From Erysipelotrichaceae bacterium (lineage in GTDB: Bacteria > Bacillota_I > Bacilli_A > RFN20 > CAG-826), in NCBI GenBank assembly GCA_012744375.1, contig JAAYCD010000108.1:1-42073 (forward strand): DNA of 42,073 nt, in the 5' to 3' direction. The notes beneath the pieces were generated by a model that was not told where the DNA came from, searched no databases, and was given only the letters and a program-made list of their open reading frames with translations. Shown piece after piece: positions 31,634-39,726 of the stretch (positions within the stretch are counted from its first letter, which is position 1; each line of letters starts with the position of its first letter). The position numbers were made by a program, and so were the translations under genes.

Positions 31634-33439
31634 ATGAAAAAAATTGTTTTATCCGTAATTTGTGTATTGACCTTAACCGCCTGTAATTTTGGTGGCCTTT
31701 TTCCACATTCTAGTTCCACTAATGACTATAGTTATTCTAACGTCATTCCGAGTAGTTCAAACGGCATAAGTTCTTCTGAATCCTCTTCTTCGAACATACC
31801 TTCTTCTAATTCTAGTAGTTCTTCTAATGTAATAGATAAAGAGCCTTATAACGGTTACTACGTTTCTTTAACTAGCTGGACTAATGGTGAGGACCTAAAA
31901 AATAAACTTTATTCCATCATGCGTGATGGGTATAAACCTTTGAGTTATGGTGGTAATACCACCAATTGGCAATCTAACACAAAAGCTGACCACACAAAAT
32001 ACGATTTTGAATATTTAGATATCGTTTATAGTAACATTGATATATATTATTCTGAAACACAAAAAAGCTGGCAAAGAGAACACGCTTTTTGTGCTTCTTT
32101 AATGACTGGTAGTCCAACTAGTGAAGCAATCAAATATAAAGGACGTGCAACTGATTTTCATAATTTATTTGCTGCGCAATCTTCTGCTAATGGTTCTAGA
32201 CACAATAAAAACTATGGTACTGCAGATTCAACTAAAGTTGGTTATATAGATAGAACGATAGATAATGGTTTTGATGGCTATAGCTATGATGCCGTTAATT
32301 TTGAACCAGGTGATAAAGATAAGGGTCGCTTAGCTCGTGCACTTTTCTATATGGCAACGATGTATAAGGATGATGAGCTTGATACTGCAAACAACATTAC
32401 CATGAAAGGTTTAAGGTTATTAGAAGAAGCGGTCGAATATATTCCAGGTAATGCTGGAAACTTTGCGATTGGCAACTTATCAACGCTATTATTGTGGAAT
32501 AAAAACTTCGGTGTTGATTATTTAGAAATGCAACACAATATTTCCGTCTATCAAGATGTCATCTCGATCGATGGTTTTGCTCAAGGTAATCGTAATCCAT
32601 ATGTCGATTTCCCTGAATTAGCCGACTACGTTTATGGCGAGAAGAAAAATGATGCCGGAAGCTTAAAAGACCTAACTCCAAGTGAACGTTTGTTAGGTTC
32701 TGACGAACATGTGTTTTCGCATTATGCTCTTAAAAGCGCTAGACGTGAACATCAATTAGGTGAAACCTTAGCGCCTTCAGATTACGAAGTAGTTAAAGTT
32801 TATCAAGACTATACCTATGAACCAGTGACGACTGGGATTACCCATTCTTTAGCCGGCCACACTTTTAGTGCGGCTGATGGCGATAGCCTCGAAGCAACCA
32901 TTTCAATTGCATCACAAACATTTAAATATACAATCGTTCTTAACCCCATGGCTTCAACGGCCAGCGGTCCTATACATTTAAGTCATAAAACAGGTGATTT
33001 CGACATACTAAAATCTGGACAAGATCAAAATGTTTCTTATGGAAATTATAATTTCGTGTTGAACTTTACCACGAGTGGCAATGGATTAACACAAGGTTTA
33101 CATGTTCAAAATATTAGTACTAATGGTCCTGGTATTACCTTTGGTAGTGGGTCACGGCCACTCAACTCTTTAACGCTAACAACAGTAGCTAGTTTCACTA
33201 ATATCGATGCTGCATATATAAAAGCCGCAGCAGGTAATAGTGGAAGCAGCTATGAATTAACGATAAAGGTAAATGATGAAATTGTTTTAACTGGTGGACC
33301 GATTAATAATAGTGATGGCGTCTTCCGCTTGCATGGCGGAAACTTTGCTACTCCAAAAACCGGACAAATTAGTTTTATCTTTACAGGTACTAATGGTCTT
33401 AGACTCAATTCTATTGCTTTTAATTATATTAACGTTTAA
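31634..33439 (+). CDS. Secreted lipoprotein endonuclease I family nuclease
   Basis: The 601-residue predicted lipoprotein has signal peptide MKKIVLSVICVLTLTAC with lipobox LTAC and lipidated Cys17. A Ser/Asn-rich linker (about 24-66) is followed by an endonuclease I domain at about 70-335. Motifs are WQREHAF (the His-containing metal site), DFHNLFAAQSSANGSRHNKNYG, KGRLARALFYMATMY and RNPYVDFPELADYVYG, matching secreted DNases of the EndA/NucM type. The remaining C-terminal part (about 390-601) looks beta-rich and may bind a surface or polysaccharide. It probably degrades external DNA for nucleotide supply. Its ATG directly abuts the ftsZ TAA with no intergenic base and no ribosome-binding site. 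Confidence 0.85.
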   Translation: MKKIVLSVICVLTLTACNFGGLFPHSSSTNDYSYSNVIPSSSNGISSSESSSSNIPSSNSSSSSNVIDKEPYNGYYVSLTSWTNGEDLKNKLYSIMRDGYKPLSYGGNTTNWQSNTKADHTKYDFEYLDIVYSNIDIYYSETQKSWQREHAFCASLMTGSPTSEAIKYKGRATDFHNLFAAQSSANGSRHNKNYGTADSTKVGYIDRTIDNGFDGYSYDAVNFEPGDKDKGRLARALFYMATMYKDDELDTANNITMKGLRLLEEAVEYIPGNAGNFAIGNLSTLLLWNKNFGVDYLEMQHNISVYQDVISIDGFAQGNRNPYVDFPELADYVYGEKKNDAGSLKDLTPSERLLGSDEHVFSHYALKSARREHQLGETLAPSDYEVVKVYQDYTYEPVTTGITHSLAGHTFSAADGDSLEATISIASQTFKYTIVLNPMASTASGPIHLSHKTGDFDILKSGQDQNVSYGNYNFVLNFTTSGNGLTQGLHVQNISTNGPGITFGSGSRPLNSLTLTTVASFTNIDAAYIKAAAGNSGSSYELTIKVNDEIVLTGGPINNSDGVFRLHGGNFATPKTGQISFIFTGTNGLRLNSIAFNYINV

Positions 33440-33442
33440 AAT
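33414..33442 (+). promoter_or_regulatory. Promoter of the T-box-ileS unit
   Basis: TTGCTT (33414-33419), a 17-nt spacer and TAAAAT (33437-33442) form the promoter; the -10 box contains the stop codon of the nuclease gene. Transcription should start near 33449. Confidence 0.6.
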
Positions 33443-33448
33443 TAACTT

Positions 33449-33690
33449 TGCCTAGAAGACACGTCTTTAAGAATACTAACTTGAGCGAATTTGGGACGGT
33501 GGAAGCCAAATAGTATAGGTCTTAAAGGTATCACTTCTTTGTATGATTTCTGAACTAATAGTAAGAATCCGTTACTTCAACGAAATGAAGCAAAATGAGT
33601 GCTAGGAAGATCATCTTTCTAGAACTAAGGTGGTACCGCGCTAATAGCGTCCTTAGAAATGGACGCTTTTATATTGAAAAGGAGTCAAAT
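33449..33690 (+). promoter_or_regulatory. T-box riboswitch controlling ileS (isoleucine type)
   Basis: The conserved T-box AAGGTGGTACCGCG is at 33627-33640, followed by a terminator hairpin AGCGTCC/GGACGCT with TTTT (33646-33670). Stem I elements lie upstream. A likely specifier codon ATC (33530-33532, in GGTATCACT) decodes isoleucine, matching the downstream gene. Uncharged tRNA-Ile should pair with the specifier and the T-box bulge, prevent termination and raise ileS expression. The ORF-track start at 33595 lies inside this leader. Confidence 0.93.
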
Positions 33691-36426
33691 ATGGATTACA
33701 AAGACACTTTATTAATGAACAAATCGAATTTCGAAATGCGGGGTAATTTAAATCTTAAAGAGCCTATTTTAGTCAAGAAATGGGAAGAAGAAAAGCTTTA
33801 TGAAAAGATGAATTTAAATCGCAAAGACGCAAAAGAGTTTGTGCTACACGATGGCCCGCCTTATGCTAATGGCGATATGCACTGCGGTCATATGCTTAAC
33901 CGCATTTTAAAAGATATTGTTGTTAGATATAAAAATATGCAGGGGTTTAGAACTCCCTTTGTATTTGGTTGGGACACCCACGGTTTACCAATTGAAAATA
34001 TGCTCACGAAAAGCGGAATAGACCGTAAAAGTATGTCTTTGGCCGCTTTTAGAGCAAAATGTGAGCAATATGCCTTGGGTCAAGTCGAAAGACAAAAAGA
34101 ACAAATTAAACGTTTGGGATTAGTCGGTGATTTTGTTCATCCTTATTTAACTTTACAAAAAGAATATGAAGCAGCACAAATTGAAGTATTTGCGGCGATG
34201 GCTTTAAAGGGTTTGATTTATAAAGGTTTAAAGCCAGTTTATTGGTCACCAAGCAGTGAATCCGCTTTAGCGGAAGCAGAAATTGAATACGCTGACGTTG
34301 AGTCACATTCTATTTATGTAGCCTTTAAGGTGAAAGATGGAAAAGGGATCATTGATAACGATGCTAGACTGATCATTTGGACAACTACTCCTTGGACACT
34401 CCCTGCTAACTTAGCGATTTCTGCGCACCCTGATTTTGTCTATGGCGAATACGAAACAAACTTTGGCAAACTCGTCTTCTTACAAGAATTTGCTGAAAAA
34501 CTCACTGAAGAACTAGGTTTAGGCATCATAAAATTAATCAAAACATTCAAAGGACAAGATTTAGAATTTGTCGTTTGCACTCATCCGTTTTACGATCGCG
34601 ATAGTCTAGTCATTAATGGCACACACGTGACTAACGAAGCTGGGACTGGCCTAGTCCATACTGCTCCAGGCCATGGTATTGAGGATTACCAAGTATGCTT
34701 AAAATATTCTAATAGAGGTCTAGAACCATATTGTCCTGTCGATGAACACGGTAAATTTTTACCTGAAGCAGGCGAAAGACTAGCGGGTATTTTTTATGAA
34801 AAAGCTAACGACGTCGTTTTAGAAATGTTACAAGAAAATCATGCATTATTAAAACATAGCAAATTCGTTCATAGCTATCCACATGACTGGAGAACAAAAA
34901 AACCATTAATTTTTAGAGCCACAAAACAATGGTTTTGCTCGATTGAACCAATTAGAGAACAGTTATTAGAGCAAATTCATCATATAAAATGGCATCCTGC
35001 TTGGGGCGAAACCCGCATGGTTAATATGATAAAAGACCGCGCTGATTGGTGTATTTCTCGTCAAAGAGCATGGGGTGTACCAATTCCAATTTTTTATGCC
35101 GAAGATGAAACGCCGATTATTGACGAAGTTGTCTTTAATCACGTAGCGAAATTGTTTAAAGAGTATGGCAGTAACATTTGGTATGAAAAAGAAGCGAAAG
35201 AACTTTTGCCACCAGGTTACGTTAATTCACATTCTCCTAACGAAATATTCACTAAAGAAAAAGACATCATGGATGTTTGGTTTGATAGTGGTTCTTCTTG
35301 GCAAGTACTTAAAAAGCGTGGCTTTGCTTTTCCTAGTGACTTGTATTTAGAAGGCAGTGACCAGTATCGCGGTTGGTTTAATTCTTCGTTAATTTTAAGT
35401 GCCGCTACCCAAGGCGAAGCTTCATTTAAGAATGTGGTCAGCCATGGTTGGGTGTTAGATGAAAAAGGCGAACAAATGCATAAATCTAAAGGTAATGGTG
35501 TTGATCCGACTAAAATTGCTAACGTTTATGGAGCAGATATTCTTAGACTTTGGGTGGCAAGTGTTGATTATCAACAAGATGTGAGAATTGGCGAAAACTT
35601 AATTAAGCAAGTCGCCGATCAATATCGCAAAATACGTAATACCTTAAAATTTATTTCTTGGAACTTAGCCGATTATGACGTTAATGACCAAGAAAACATC
35701 ACTTCGCGTGTTGACTTATATATTTTAGAAAAACTTAACGCTTTAATTAAGGAAGTAGTGACTTCGTTTGACGATTACGATTTTTCTAATGCAATTGGCC
35801 AAATCATGACTTTTATGTCAACAGATTTATCTAGTTTTTATCTAGACATTAATAAAGATGTTTTGTATTGTGAGGCGAAAAAATCTATTAGAAGAAGACA
35901 AGTACAAACTGTTTTATTTAAGGTTGGCGAAACGTTACTCGCTTTACTAAATCCAATTATTCCTTTTACGATGGACGAATTTAATGTCAATATGCCAGGG
36001 ATTAGAAAAGAAAATGCGCAATTTTTAAATTATCCAAATTATCGAGAAGTTAACGAAGAAGTGTTACAGGAATATGAACAGTTTAAACTTCTTAGAGATG
36101 ATGTTTTAAAAGCACTAGAAGAAGCACGTGTTAACAAAATAATTGGTTCTGCCCAAGAAGCACTTGTCTTAATTCAGTTTACTAACGATAAGTTAAAAAC
36201 TTTATTTAATTCGTATGACTTGACATTAAGAAACCAACTCTTTGTTGTTTCACAAATTAAAGAAAGTGATAATGAAGGGGTAGTCTATAAAAATGCAAAA
36301 ATTCAAATTTTACATCATCAGGGCCATTTCTGTGAAAGATGTTGGAACTACGAAGATGAAGCAGTGAAACAAGCAGATGATTCTTACTTATGCCGTCGCT
36401 GCCATGAGGTTATACATCATGAATAA
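33691..36426 (+). CDS. ileS: Isoleucine-tRNA ligase
   Basis: The 911-residue class I synthetase starts at [20 protein letters not shown] with AAGGAG just upstream. The HIGH motif appears as HCGH (residues 64-67, [12 protein letters not shown]). The KMSKS loop appears as QMHKSKGN (595-602), a variant that keeps the second lysine. A large CP1 editing domain ([30 protein letters not shown]) lies between them. The anticodon domain is followed by a C-terminal zinc knuckle CERCW...CRRC. It is regulated by the T-box upstream. The lspA start overlaps its stop by 8 nt. Confidence 0.97.
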   Translation: MDYKDTLLMNKSNFEMRGNLNLKEPILVKKWEEEKLYEKMNLNRKDAKEFVLHDGPPYANGDMHCGHMLNRILKDIVVRYKNMQGFRTPFVFGWDTHGLPIENMLTKSGIDRKSMSLAAFRAKCEQYALGQVERQKEQIKRLGLVGDFVHPYLTLQKEYEAAQIEVFAAMALKGLIYKGLKPVYWSPSSESALAEAEIEYADVESHSIYVAFKVKDGKGIIDNDARLIIWTTTPWTLPANLAISAHPDFVYGEYETNFGKLVFLQEFAEKLTEELGLGIIKLIKTFKGQDLEFVVCTHPFYDRDSLVINGTHVTNEAGTGLVHTAPGHGIEDYQVCLKYSNRGLEPYCPVDEHGKFLPEAGERLAGIFYEKANDVVLEMLQENHALLKHSKFVHSYPHDWRTKKPLIFRATKQWFCSIEPIREQLLEQIHHIKWHPAWGETRMVNMIKDRADWCISRQRAWGVPIPIFYAEDETPIIDEVVFNHVAKLFKEYGSNIWYEKEAKELLPPGYVNSHSPNEIFTKEKDIMDVWFDSGSSWQVLKKRGFAFPSDLYLEGSDQYRGWFNSSLILSAATQGEASFKNVVSHGWVLDEKGEQMHKSKGNGVDPTKIANVYGADILRLWVASVDYQQDVRIGENLIKQVADQYRKIRNTLKFISWNLADYDVNDQENITSRVDLYILEKLNALIKEVVTSFDDYDFSNAIGQIMTFMSTDLSSFYLDINKDVLYCEAKKSIRRRQVQTVLFKVGETLLALLNPIIPFTMDEFNVNMPGIRKENAQFLNYPNYREVNEEVLQEYEQFKLLRDDVLKALEEARVNKIIGSAQEALVLIQFTNDKLKTLFNSYDLTLRNQLFVVSQIKESDNEGVVYKNAKIQILHHQGHFCERCWNYEDEAVKQADDSYLCRRCHEVIHHE

Positions 36427-37033
36427 AGAGAAGATGAAGTGTTATTTAAAAATGTTCTTTCGGTCTTTTGTTTGGCTTTTTATCTTGCTTTTAACGCTTG
36501 ACATCATTACCAAGCAACTAATTTTAGCAAGTGGGGCAAATCCCGGAACAGTGATTATGGACTGGGGTATTGTGCGCATCAGTTTTGTCTTAAATTATAA
36601 TGCTGCTTTCGGTTTAGGTTTTGCGGATAAGCTTGCTTCTCGAGTTACTTATTTAATTAGTGCTTCAATCATGTCGTTTGGCATTATTTCTTTCCTAATA
36701 ATTAAAAGAAAATCGACAAATTTACTCATTAGGGCTGCTTTTGTTTTAGTGATAACTGGGGCAATAGGCAATATGATTGATCGGACATTTTATGGACCTG
36801 AATACGCGGTCGTTGATTGGATTGACTTTTATTGGTTTTGGCCATTTGTCTTTAATATTGCTGATTGTTGTATTGTTATCGGCGCTGGTATTTTAATTGG
36901 ATTTACTTTGATATTAGAGGTTAAAGAAATGATAAAAAATCGCCAAGAAAAAGTTCATGAAGGTAAGGTTATTTCTAATACCGAAAAAGAACGTTTAGCC
37001 GAGCAAGATAAAACCGAAAAGAAAGATACTTAA
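36419..37033 (+). CDS. lspA: Lipoprotein signal peptidase
   Basis: The 204-residue aspartic membrane protease removes signal peptides from prolipoproteins. The start is ATG at 36419 ([12 protein letters not shown]), overlapping ileS (ATGAATAA) with GAGG 9 nt upstream; the track start lies inside ileS. Four membrane segments are visible. Conserved motifs are [19 protein letters not shown] and FNIADCCIV, the last two carrying the catalytic aspartates. The charged C-terminal tail of about 35 residues (RQEKVHEGK...EKKDT) is longer than usual. The predicted lipoprotein nuclease upstream is a plausible substrate. Confidence 0.95.
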   Translation: MNKEKMKCYLKMFFRSFVWLFILLLTLDIITKQLILASGANPGTVIMDWGIVRISFVLNYNAAFGLGFADKLASRVTYLISASIMSFGIISFLIIKRKSTNLLIRAAFVLVITGAIGNMIDRTFYGPEYAVVDWIDFYWFWPFVFNIADCCIVIGAGILIGFTLILEVKEMIKNRQEKVHEGKVISNTEKERLAEQDKTEKKDT

Positions 37034-37034
37034 T

Positions 37035-37940
37035 ATGGAAAAAATCGCTGTAACATTTAGACAAAACGGATTAAGACTTGATAAAGCATTAAGTGAACTT
37101 AAGCCTGACTTTTCGCGTTCTTATGTCGCTAAACTATTAGAGGAAGGCAAAGTTTTGCTTAACGACAAAAACGAAAAACCAGCTTGTAAAGTTAAAGCTG
37201 GTGATGTGATTACCATTACTGAAATTATTGATACTAAAAGCGATATCAAGGAAGAAGATATACCGTTAGATATCATTTATGAAGATGATGACATCATGAT
37301 AATAAATAAACCGCAAGGCATGGTTGTCCATCCAGCTAATGGCCATTATTCTGGCACATTAGTTAACGCTTTAATGTTTCAAGAAGATAGCCTTTCTTCA
37401 ATCAATGGTGTCATTCGTCCAGGTATTGTCCACCGCATCGATAAAGATACTTCTGGCTTACTTTGTGTTGCAAAAAACGATAAAGCACATCACTTTTTAG
37501 CTGAGCAACTTCAAAATCACACCATGGCTAGAGAATATATCGCTTTAGTTCGTGGTGTCATCAAAGAAAATAGTGGGATGATTGATATGCCAATTGGTCG
37601 AGACCCAAAATCACGTCAAAAAATGGCGGCAGTAAAAGATGGAAAGCCGGCAATTACTAATTTTTTAGTAATGAGAAGATTTAAAACCCACACTTTGGTC
37701 AAGTGCCAATTAGTGTCTGGCCGCACCCACCAAATCCGTGTGCACCTAAGTTGTATTGGTTATCCAGTGGAAGGCGATCCTCTTTATGCTGGTAAAAATT
37801 TCGATAAACTTTATAAAGGTGGGCAATTATTAACCGCTTTTAAATTAAGACTCATTCATCCAGCCACAAAAAAAGAAATGGAATTTGAAATTCCATTACC
37901 TAAATATTTTGATGAAGTGTTTGCTCAACTAGAAGAATAA
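37035..37940 (+). CDS. RluD-family ribosomal large subunit pseudouridine synthase
   Basis: The 301-residue protein has an N-terminal S4 RNA-binding domain (about 12-70, LRLDKALSELKPDFSRSYVAKLLEEGKVLLN) and a catalytic domain with HRIDKDTSGLL (catalytic Asp136), a GRTHQIRVHL motif and GDPLYAG. It converts uridines to pseudouridine in 23S rRNA. Genes of this type commonly follow lspA in Bacilli (Bacillus ylyB). The ATG comes 1 nt after the lspA stop. The exact rRNA position cannot be assigned. Confidence 0.93.
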   Translation: MEKIAVTFRQNGLRLDKALSELKPDFSRSYVAKLLEEGKVLLNDKNEKPACKVKAGDVITITEIIDTKSDIKEEDIPLDIIYEDDDIMIINKPQGMVVHPANGHYSGTLVNALMFQEDSLSSINGVIRPGIVHRIDKDTSGLLCVAKNDKAHHFLAEQLQNHTMAREYIALVRGVIKENSGMIDMPIGRDPKSRQKMAAVKDGKPAITNFLVMRRFKTHTLVKCQLVSGRTHQIRVHLSCIGYPVEGDPLYAGKNFDKLYKGGQLLTAFKLRLIHPATKKEMEFEIPLPKYFDEVFAQLEE

Positions 37941-37969
37941 AATACAGTCAACAATTGTTGGCATTATGA

Positions 37970-38752
37970 TTAAAGCTTATAGTCTTTTATATGTGTTAAT
38001 TTGTATTTATCAATTATTTCGCTAGCAACATCAATTTGATTATCAAACTCCAAAGGATGATGAGCATCATAACCAACAACAACTTTGATAGGATATTGAC
38101 TTGCGATTTTCCAAAACTTTACTTCTGGATAAACCATAAAGTCACTATTATTATTCCAAAATCTGCTAGCGTGAATATTAATTTCTAATGGTAGAGCAAG
38201 TTTAACAGCTTCTTCACAAATCGCTCGCGTGACTTTTTCACAATGTTCATTCCAAGTCTTAAACATTGTGACAAACAAATCAGGATGCGCCACATACTTA
38301 AATAAACCACTTTGCATGCCTTTAATTAATTGATCGGCATAGTGATATAATTCACTGATATTGTTCTTGTATTGTTTTATGTATTGTGGGTTATCTGACT
38401 TATCGAAATCAAAGTGTTGTCCAAGAATCAAATAATCGATCTTTCCTGAGGCTAATAGCTCTTGATAATAATTTACAAAGCGATCAGCATATTCCGCTTC
38501 AAAACCAACTTTAATGTCGATTATATCTTTAAATTTATGCTGGAGTTTTCTAGTGGATAGTAAATAATCATTCAGCAAAGTAAAATCGCCACGCGAATGT
38601 GGTTGCTTGATACCTGGTAACATCACATGGTCAGAAAAGCCGAAACGTTTTATTCCTATTTTAATTGCGTTAAGCACGTAATCTTCATCTTCGCCAAAAG
38701 CATGTCCGCATCTACTTGTATGTGTGTGATAACAATAATCTAATTTAATCAT
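37970..38752 (-). CDS. PHP-domain phosphoesterase, histidinol-phosphatase-like
   Basis: The 260-residue PHP-fold protein has the metal-binding motifs of the HisK/HisJ family: YHTHTSRCGHA, FGFSDHV, GFEAEY, LGQHFD, YVAHPDLF, LEINIHA and GYDAHH. These enzymes hydrolyse phosphomonoesters such as histidinol phosphate. No histidine biosynthesis genes are near, so the real substrate may be another sugar or nucleotide phosphate. The start overlaps the rnhC stop by 8 nt, so the two are co-transcribed. It converges on rluD across 29 nt that contain only a small palindrome (CAACAATTGTTG). Confidence 0.85.
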   Translation of the reverse strand: MIKLDYCYHTHTSRCGHAFGEDEDYVLNAIKIGIKRFGFSDHVMLPGIKQPHSRGDFTLLNDYLLSTRKLQHKFKDIIDIKVGFEAEYADRFVNYYQELLASGKIDYLILGQHFDFDKSDNPQYIKQYKNNISELYHYADQLIKGMQSGLFKYVAHPDLFVTMFKTWNEHCEKVTRAICEEAVKLALPLEINIHASRFWNNNSDFMVYPEVKFWKIASQYPIKVVVGYDAHHPLEFDNQIDVASEIIDKYKLTHIKDYKL

Positions 38753-39665
38753 TACTAATTATCCGTTTGTAATTGGCAAAGTTTTGTTTGCAAAGTTTAT
38801 CAAACTCTTCTTTACCATGTTTTTTTATAAATTTTAAGGCAAATTTATCAACGAGCGATCCTGCCCCAAAGGGGAAAGATGTTTTATATTTTTTATCTAG
38901 TTTGTCTTTTTCTAATAAAAAAGCATATCTAGCAACAACACTAGCCAAGGCCACACAAGGATAATAACTTTCACCTTTGGTTTTAAAAACAATGTTTAAG
39001 ACATGTGGTTCGTTAGGGTCGTTTAAATATGAGAAATATTTACTTTCTCCAACAAATTGATCGACGAAGATATTTTTAGTATCTGGGAATTGTTTTAATA
39101 AATTTAATAAGGCCCGATTGTGCATCTTTGCTTTGACCGAATTTAAGTTTTCACCTTTGGCAATGACTTCGTTATATTTTTCATTGGAGATAGTCAGCTT
39201 AGACACTTTAAAAACTTTAAGAAGTGGTGGCACTATTTCTCTAATTCTTTCATCAGTGAGCCGCTTGCTATCCTTTACACCAAATTTTTCTAATATCGGT
39301 ATATCTCTGCCTCTAACGAAAGCTGCGACTACGATTAAAGGAAGGAAGAAATCACCAACGCCAACTTCATCGCTACCAATCTGATTAGAAAAGCATTGCC
39401 AACCAATTGGTTCCTTGACTACTTTTACTTTGTTAATTTCAATATCATTATTCCATTTTTTAGCTTCTAGTAAAGCATCTATGCCAACAAAGGTAATTTT
39501 ATGTTTACCTTTGTTATTTTTATAAATAGTAATCAAAATTTGATTATAGTCAGCTTGAAAAACGATGTATTCACCATTGTTAATTCTTTGATAGCGGTCA
39601 TAAAAAGCTATTATTTCTGCTACTTGTTCGTTAGTAATCGCAAAAGAAATTGTCTCTTTATTCAT
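38745..39665 (-). CDS. rnhC: Ribonuclease HIII
   Basis: The 306-residue enzyme cleaves RNA in RNA-DNA hybrids. An N-terminal TBP-like domain (about 1-85) characteristic of RNase HIII precedes the catalytic domain. The first acidic motif is IGSDEVGVGDFF (Asp99, Glu100), with VKDSKRLTDERI, NIFVDQFVG and a C-terminal Asp region following. This N-domain and the DEVG motif distinguish it from RNase HII. The ATG lies 6 nt after an extended -10 box and has no ribosome-binding site. It is divergent from mutS2, its usual neighbour region in Bacilli. Confidence 0.95.
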   Translation of the reverse strand: MNKETISFAITNEQVAEIIAFYDRYQRINNGEYIVFQADYNQILITIYKNNKGKHKITFVGIDALLEAKKWNNDIEINKVKVVKEPIGWQCFSNQIGSDEVGVGDFFLPLIVVAAFVRGRDIPILEKFGVKDSKRLTDERIREIVPPLLKVFKVSKLTISNEKYNEVIAKGENLNSVKAKMHNRALLNLLKQFPDTKNIFVDQFVGESKYFSYLNDPNEPHVLNIVFKTKGESYYPCVALASVVARYAFLLEKDKLDKKYKTSFPFGAGSLVDKFALKFIKKHGKEEFDKLCKQNFANYKRIISND

Positions 39666-39671
39666 GAAACT

Positions 39672-39680
39672 ATGATACCA
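39672..39680 (-). promoter_or_regulatory. Extended -10 promoter of rnhC, leaderless layout
   Basis: TGGTATCAT on the minus strand is followed by 6 nt (AGTTTC) and then ATG, which places the transcription start on the start codon. No ribosome-binding site is present. Confidence 0.6.
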
Positions 39681-39711
39681 CTTTTTTATCTATAAAAAAT
39701 GTTTTTTATTG

Positions 39712-39720
39712 TGTTAGAAT
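39712..39720 (+). promoter_or_regulatory. Extended -10 promoter of mutS2, leaderless layout
   Basis: TGTTAGAAT is followed by 6 nt (GTTCGT) and then ATG at 39727. No ribosome-binding site is present. With the rnhC promoter it forms a back-to-back pair inside a 61-bp gap. Confidence 0.55.
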
Positions 39721-39726
39721 GTTCGT

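Noticed and set aside
33595-33690. Possible N-terminal extension of IleRS ([18 protein letters not shown]...)
   Set aside because: These codons lie in the T-box and terminator of the leader; the normal IleRS start with AAGGAG is at 33691.
37949-37960. Palindrome CAACAATTGTTG between rluD and the PHP gene as a bidirectional terminator
   Set aside because: It is a 12-bp self-complementary site with no loop and no T-tract on either strand.
37970-38752. Assignment of the PHP phosphatase to histidine biosynthesis
   Set aside because: Motifs fit the family, but no his genes are nearby and PHP phosphatases often act on other substrates.
39677-39686. MraZ-like unit AAAGTGGTA upstream of rnhC
   Set aside because: Only one copy is present and it coincides with the extended -10 element; MraZ needs tandem repeats.
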